This document shows positions 23,838-27,124 of a DNA stretch of 27,124 bases, one piece after another (the first letter of the stretch is position 1; the number at the start of each line of letters is the position of its first letter). A program made the position numbers and the translations under genes. The notes below the pieces were generated by a model. That model was not told where the DNA came from, did no database searches, and worked only from the letters and a program-made list of their open reading frames with translations. The stretch lies in IMG/VR virus record IMGVR_UViG_3300020418_000037, positions 1 to 27,124 of that record. One strand, given 5' to 3'. The stretch is from a virus.

Positions 23838-23845
23838 TATAAATA
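23838..23845 (+). promoter_or_regulatory. T4-type late promoter TATAAATA
   Basis: An exact TATAAATA lies 36 bases before the ATG at 23874, the same spacing as at 16022-16058. Confidence 0.72.
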
Positions 23846-23873
23846 AACTTAGGGTAAAAACTAAACAGGCAAA

Positions 23874-24674
23874 ATGAGTACACTAAAAGTTGCATCTATT
23901 AGAGACCTGTCAGGCATTGGTGGATTTACACTTGCGTCTGGAAACATTACTGCGAATGGAACTTTAACCTGTAGTGGCATTACTATTAATGGTACAATTT
24001 CGGGTTCATCTGCACAGATCGTACCAAGTGTTTCAGGACAGTCTGGAAAGTTTCTAACGACAAATGGATCGTCAATGTCTTGGACAGACGTTAGTTCCGA
24101 AAATATTCACTCGATGAACGTATATACAGGTGGTTCCACTTGGAATAGACCGTCTGGTGTTAAGTACATTCACGTAAGAGTTCAAGGTGGTGGAGGTGGA
24201 GCTTCAGGACACGGAGAATCTGGTGGTGCTGGTGGATATTCAGAAAGAGTTCTTGACGTAAATAATATTTCATCTGTATCAATCTCAGTTGGTGGAGGAG
24301 GAGGTGGTACTTGGTACTTCGGTCACGGTGGTGACGGTGGTTCAAGTAACTTCGGACCTTACCTATCAGCAGGTGGTGGACACGGAGCAAACAGAAACAA
24401 CGGACACTCAGGTGGACTAGGACGTGAAGGTTCTGGTGGTAACTTGAATATCTGGGGTGGTGGTGGACAATCACACGCTGCTCACGGTGGTGGAACTGGT
24501 GGTTCTTCACACTTTGGAGGATCAGTTGCTGCTGGTTGGCCAAACGGTGGTAACTTCTCACACAACCACCAAGATCACGCTGCCTATGGTGCTGGTGGGT
24601 CAGGTGGACACTTCCACGGATTCAGAGGTGCTAACGGTAAGTATGGTGTTGTTACAGTCATCAACTACAAGTAA
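23874..24674 (+). CDS. Glycine/histidine-rich putative receptor-binding fibre protein
   Basis: This 266-aa protein has a short N-terminal fibre module (MSTLKVASIRDLSGIGGFTL, then INGTISGS and GQSGKFLTTNGSSMSWTD) and a long C-terminal domain made of glycine-rich strands (residues about 100-245). There are many short runs of three or more Gly, and His recurs every few residues. This resembles the polyglycine-helix sandwich of gp38-type adhesins of T-even-like phages, which cap the fibre and bind receptors. The ending KYGVVTVINYK is a typical fibre end. Repeats in DNA could favour recombination and switching of host range. Fibre assignment is sound, adhesin fold is inference. Confidence 0.7.
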   Translation: MSTLKVASIRDLSGIGGFTLASGNITANGTLTCSGITINGTISGSSAQIVPSVSGQSGKFLTTNGSSMSWTDVSSENIHSMNVYTGGSTWNRPSGVKYIHVRVQGGGGGASGHGESGGAGGYSERVLDVNNISSVSISVGGGGGGTWYFGHGGDGGSSNFGPYLSAGGGHGANRNNGHSGGLGREGSGGNLNIWGGGGQSHAAHGGGTGGSSHFGGSVAAGWPNGGNFSHNHQDHAAYGAGGSGGHFHGFRGANGKYGVVTVINYK

Positions 24675-24682
24675 GGAGTATT

Positions 24683-25210
24683 ATGAAAAAAGCATTAGTT
24701 GATTTTACAGGTTACGTTGCTGACATCGTTGATCCAGGTGAAGAATATACTCTATTCTTTGGTCGTGGATGTTCTCAGATGTGGGTCAATGCACCTGATA
24801 ACATCACAAACTCTTGGACACTAGAGTGGAGTCCAACTGCAAATGATATGATTTGGGTAGAGAGGGTAGAAGCATACTCTGACCCTATGACAATTAGAAA
24901 AGTGTCATATGGTGAAGTAGGTCAGCAATTAGATATGCTATACAGAGATCTTGCTGCTGGTAAGACTCTTAATGCTGCTGATGCTGAGTGGTTCAATCAC
25001 GTTAAAACTGTTAAAGAAAACACAGTAAAACCTTCATCTGTTGAGGAACCAATGGATCCTTCAATGACAGAAGACGAGGTTGCAGAATTTATGTCTGACG
25101 CTGCTGAACCAAATGTAAACAGACCTGCCAAACTATCAACACACGAACAACCCTGTTGGGAAAGATACTCAAATTGGGGTGGTGCATATGACGAATTGGG
25201 AACTGTATGA
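24683..25210 (+). CDS. Possible tail fibre assembly/chaperone-like protein (175 aa)
   Basis: The gene starts nine bases after the adhesin stop, with AAGGAG four bases before its ATG. Its C-terminal half contains a helical motif YGEVGQQLDMLYRDLAAG followed by WFNHVKTVKE, which I recall from small marine phage proteins encoded next to fibre genes (xxIGDQLDMLYHD pattern). The N-terminal half is a beta-rich segment (YTLFFGRGCSQMWV). The Pro/Glu-rich end is likely disordered. A fibre-associated assembly role fits its position, but family identity and function are not established. Confidence 0.6.
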   Translation: MKKALVDFTGYVADIVDPGEEYTLFFGRGCSQMWVNAPDNITNSWTLEWSPTANDMIWVERVEAYSDPMTIRKVSYGEVGQQLDMLYRDLAAGKTLNAADAEWFNHVKTVKENTVKPSSVEEPMDPSMTEDEVAEFMSDAAEPNVNRPAKLSTHEQPCWERYSNWGGAYDELGTV

Positions 25211-25216
25211 TATAAT
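25188..25216 (+). promoter_or_regulatory. Extended -10 promoter before the halogenase
   Basis: TATAAT at 25211-25216 is preceded by TGA at 25208-25210 (TGnTATAAT, which also uses the stop codon of the previous gene), with ATGACG (25188-25193) 17 bases upstream as a partial -35. A start near 25223 gives a leader of about 40 bases to the ATG at 25263. Confidence 0.6.
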
Positions 25217-25262
25217 ATCTGTATAGATTTCTTGACTATATAAGATAAGGTATTAATTTATT

Positions 25263-26945
25263 ATGCAAGTAAATAACATTGTAATCATCGGGGGTGGCAG
25301 TGCAGGTTGGATGACCTGTGCTGCTATTTTAAAGCTTTGCCCTTGGATTAATGTAGTATTAGTAGAGAGCGATAAAACAAAACCAGTAGGAGTAGGAGAA
25401 TCAACTCTAGGACAATTCAATAAGTATCTGGCAGCACTAGGATTAGAAGATACTGATTGGATGCCTTATTGCAATGCGACATATAAAAATAGTATTCAGT
25501 TTACAAATTTTAGAGAGAAAGGAACTACATTTCAATATCCTTTCGGAAAAGATTATAATCATTCAATAGATGAGTTCTTTGATCTACAAAATAATAAACC
25601 AGAGGACTATGGTGCAGATGAATTCGCACCATTTATGAATCCAGAAAACTGTGCGATGGTGAAACATAACAAAGAATGGCACGGTAATGAAACACCAGAA
25701 GGATATGCTAATTGGACAGGATTCAATCCATTTCTTGATAGAGCATATCATTTAGATGCAGAAAAATTTGGACAGTTTTTAAAGGAACGAATTTGCGAAC
25801 CTTGGGCAGAACTAGGAAGATTCACTCACGTTATCGGTGAGGTTAGAGGTATGGTGAAAGATATTTCTAAAGGTGGATCACCGTCTGCATCTAACAGAAC
25901 TATTAATCAGTTGGGAGTCAGATTATCACAAGATAAGAAAACTATTGGAGTTCTTGGTGACCTGTACATCGATTGCACAGGTTTCCACGCTGCTCTAATT
26001 GAAGGTTTAATGGGATCATATTTTCACCCATTTAAAGATAGACTTGCAAATGATACAGCATTTTTTGCACGCATACCTTATAACAATCAAGAGCATCGTG
26101 AAAAATGGATGCATAACGTCACAGATTGCGAAGGAGCGAACAACGGATGGATGTGGACAATTCCACTATGGGATAGGATCGGAGCAGGTTACTGTTGGTC
26201 GTCACGTTTTGCTATGGAGAGTGAAGCACGAGGTGAATTTGAGCAATGGTTGGAAGAGAAATTTGATTGCGATTTAGATGAAGTAGAGATAAAGAAAATA
26301 GATGTTAAACACGGATACAGACAAAATGCTTGGGTGTTGAATGTTGTAGCTATTGGTCTATCATATGGATTTGTTGAACCTTTGGAATCTACATCACTAT
26401 TGACAACACACGAGAATATTCTAAGGTTAGTTGATGTACTAAACAGGAGAGATGGATACGTTACCAATATTGAAAGACAGTGGTTTAACTATCAAGCACA
26501 ACGTGAAATTGTAGGGTTCAGTAAGTTTGTATCGATGCACTATGCATTGAGCAAAAGAACTGATAATCCATATTGGAAATGGTGTACACAGAGAGCAGAG
26601 TATATGGATGAAGGAAAGTTTGGAGAGATCCAAACAACAGATAATTATGAGAGAACTGGATCAAGTCTTGACATATGTACAGAGTTAGATGAGTCACTTG
26701 ATGGTATGAATTATATTATGGCAGGTATGGGAATGAAACTAGGATCTAGGTTCAATGCTGTTAATGAAAAATGGAGGAATTTAAAACGTGAAGATTTGAT
26801 GGTACACTTAAATGAGGTAGACGATCATTATCAGAATTATAAGGAAGAAGTTTATAAGTTTATTGAGTCGGATGACTGCCCTAGTCATTACGAATACTTA
26901 CTTAACAATGTATACGGTGGTGTAGATGATGTTCAATTTTCTTAG
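25263..26945 (+). CDS. Flavin-dependent tryptophan halogenase-like protein (PrnA family)
   Basis: This 560-aa protein shows the full flavin halogenase signature. The FAD-binding GxGxxG is G10-x-G12-x-x-G15 followed by W16; the catalytic lysine position is filled by K75 in NATYKNSIQF; the halogenase motif WxWxIP is W296-x-W298-x-I300-P301; and the FVEPLEST block with E375 is present. PrnA is 538 aa, so this is full-length. Such enzymes halogenate tryptophan using reduced flavin, chloride or bromide and oxygen, but phage substrates and biological role are unknown. The gene has its own promoter and follows fibre genes. The next gene overlaps its last codons by 17 bases. Confidence 0.85.
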   Translation: MQVNNIVIIGGGSAGWMTCAAILKLCPWINVVLVESDKTKPVGVGESTLGQFNKYLAALGLEDTDWMPYCNATYKNSIQFTNFREKGTTFQYPFGKDYNHSIDEFFDLQNNKPEDYGADEFAPFMNPENCAMVKHNKEWHGNETPEGYANWTGFNPFLDRAYHLDAEKFGQFLKERICEPWAELGRFTHVIGEVRGMVKDISKGGSPSASNRTINQLGVRLSQDKKTIGVLGDLYIDCTGFHAALIEGLMGSYFHPFKDRLANDTAFFARIPYNNQEHREKWMHNVTDCEGANNGWMWTIPLWDRIGAGYCWSSRFAMESEARGEFEQWLEEKFDCDLDEVEIKKIDVKHGYRQNAWVLNVVAIGLSYGFVEPLESTSLLTTHENILRLVDVLNRRDGYVTNIERQWFNYQAQREIVGFSKFVSMHYALSKRTDNPYWKWCTQRAEYMDEGKFGEIQTTDNYERTGSSLDICTELDESLDGMNYIMAGMGMKLGSRFNAVNEKWRNLKREDLMVHLNEVDDHYQNYKEEVYKFIESDDCPSHYEYLLNNVYGGVDDVQFS

Positions 26946-27124
26946 GAGAAAGAAACCTTGGATCAGGTTCTATTCACTAGAACCAGGTATAGCAGAATGC
27001 TATCCTCTTATACCTACATCTAAGGTAAAGAGAAGTTGGTTAAGCAAGGAACAGAAAGGAAAGAAATGCCCTTTCCAAGGTACACAAAACAGTTCTAATT
27101 GTCCTGGTATCAAACAGATAGCAA
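26929..27124 (+). CDS. Partial unknown protein at the right edge
   Basis: ATG at 26929 overlaps the halogenase 3' end in another frame, and the frame stays open to the window end (65 codons). The product begins MFNFLRRKKPWIRFYSLEPG, continues with YPLIPTSKVKRSWL, and has two C-P pairs (KKCPFQG and NCPGIKQ), which could bind metal or form a disulfide. No family is assigned and the gene is 3' truncated. Confidence 0.6.
   Translation, partial: MFNFLRRKKPWIRFYSLEPGIAECYPLIPTSKVKRSWLSKEQKGKKCPFQGTQNSSNCPGIKQIA

Noticed and set aside
24160-24561. Long minus-strand open frame opposite the glycine-rich adhesin, with many His and Leu
   Set aside because: It is the mirror of Gly codons on the plus strand and has no ribosome site or neighbours on that strand.
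25232-25257. TTGACT as -35 with TATTAA before the halogenase
   Set aside because: The spacing is 13 bases. The extended -10 TATAAT 20 bases upstream is a better promoter.
1-27124. tRNA genes, CRISPR arrays, insertion sequences or integration sites
   Set aside because: I saw no cloverleaf, regular direct repeats with spacers, transposase or integrase in either strand.

Overview
The window is a piece of a T4-like myovirus genome that infects marine picocyanobacteria (cyanomyovirus). Three things point there. There is a compact block of T4-type baseplate and hub genes (gp53, gp48, gp4, gp54-like, gp26, gp51, gp27-like, gp5-like). Host-derived metabolic genes typical of cyanophages are mixed in (CP12, two CpeT-type phycobiliprotein lyase homologues, a 2OG-Fe(II) oxygenase, a flavin-dependent tryptophan halogenase). 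The DNA is AT-rich, densely packed and has T4-style late promoters (TATAAATA). CpeT homologues suggest a host with phycoerythrin, such as Synechococcus, but that is inference.

Layout. 1-199 is the 3' end of a plus-strand gene. It meets the minus-strand pair gp48-gp53 (200-2277) with no spacer. From 2282 on everything reads plus: gp4 head completion, an unassigned 150-aa protein, gp54-like tube initiator, and gp26 (2282-4625). A probable -1 frameshift joins gp26 to gp51 (4613-4819). Two large paralogous tape-measure-like proteins follow, the first with a peptidoglycan peptidase domain (4820-9171), then a gp27-like hub protein (9168-10583). A metabolic insert of CP12, a 57-aa membrane protein and a 2OG-Fe(II) oxygenase (10589-11543) precedes gp5 (11547-13991), which seems to lack a lysozyme domain.

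At 13971-16003 a second auxiliary cassette interrupts the structural genes. It starts with a near-consensus sigma70-type promoter and a roughly 200-nt leader with several complementary stems, then carries small ORFs, two tandem CpeT homologues and another small ORF. Late promoter TATAAATA at 16022 returns to virion genes: three large fibre/baseplate-periphery proteins (16058-22953), a fibre-like protein (22976-23833), a glycine/histidine-rich putative adhesin (23874-24674) and a possible fibre-assembly helper (24683-25210). An extended -10 promoter precedes the tryptophan halogenase (25263-26945), and a partial gene runs off the right edge.

The most notable signals are the T_TTT_TTC slippery heptamer with an upstream Shine-Dalgarno-like sequence that would fuse gp26 to gp51 just before the tape-measure genes, like the lambda G/GT chaperone system; the structured leader at 14006-14211 with mutually exclusive pairings around a ribosome binding site; the tandem CpeT pair; and the apparent move of muralytic activity from gp5 to a tape-measure-like protein. 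All assignments come from reading the sequence and recalled family features; no database search was run.
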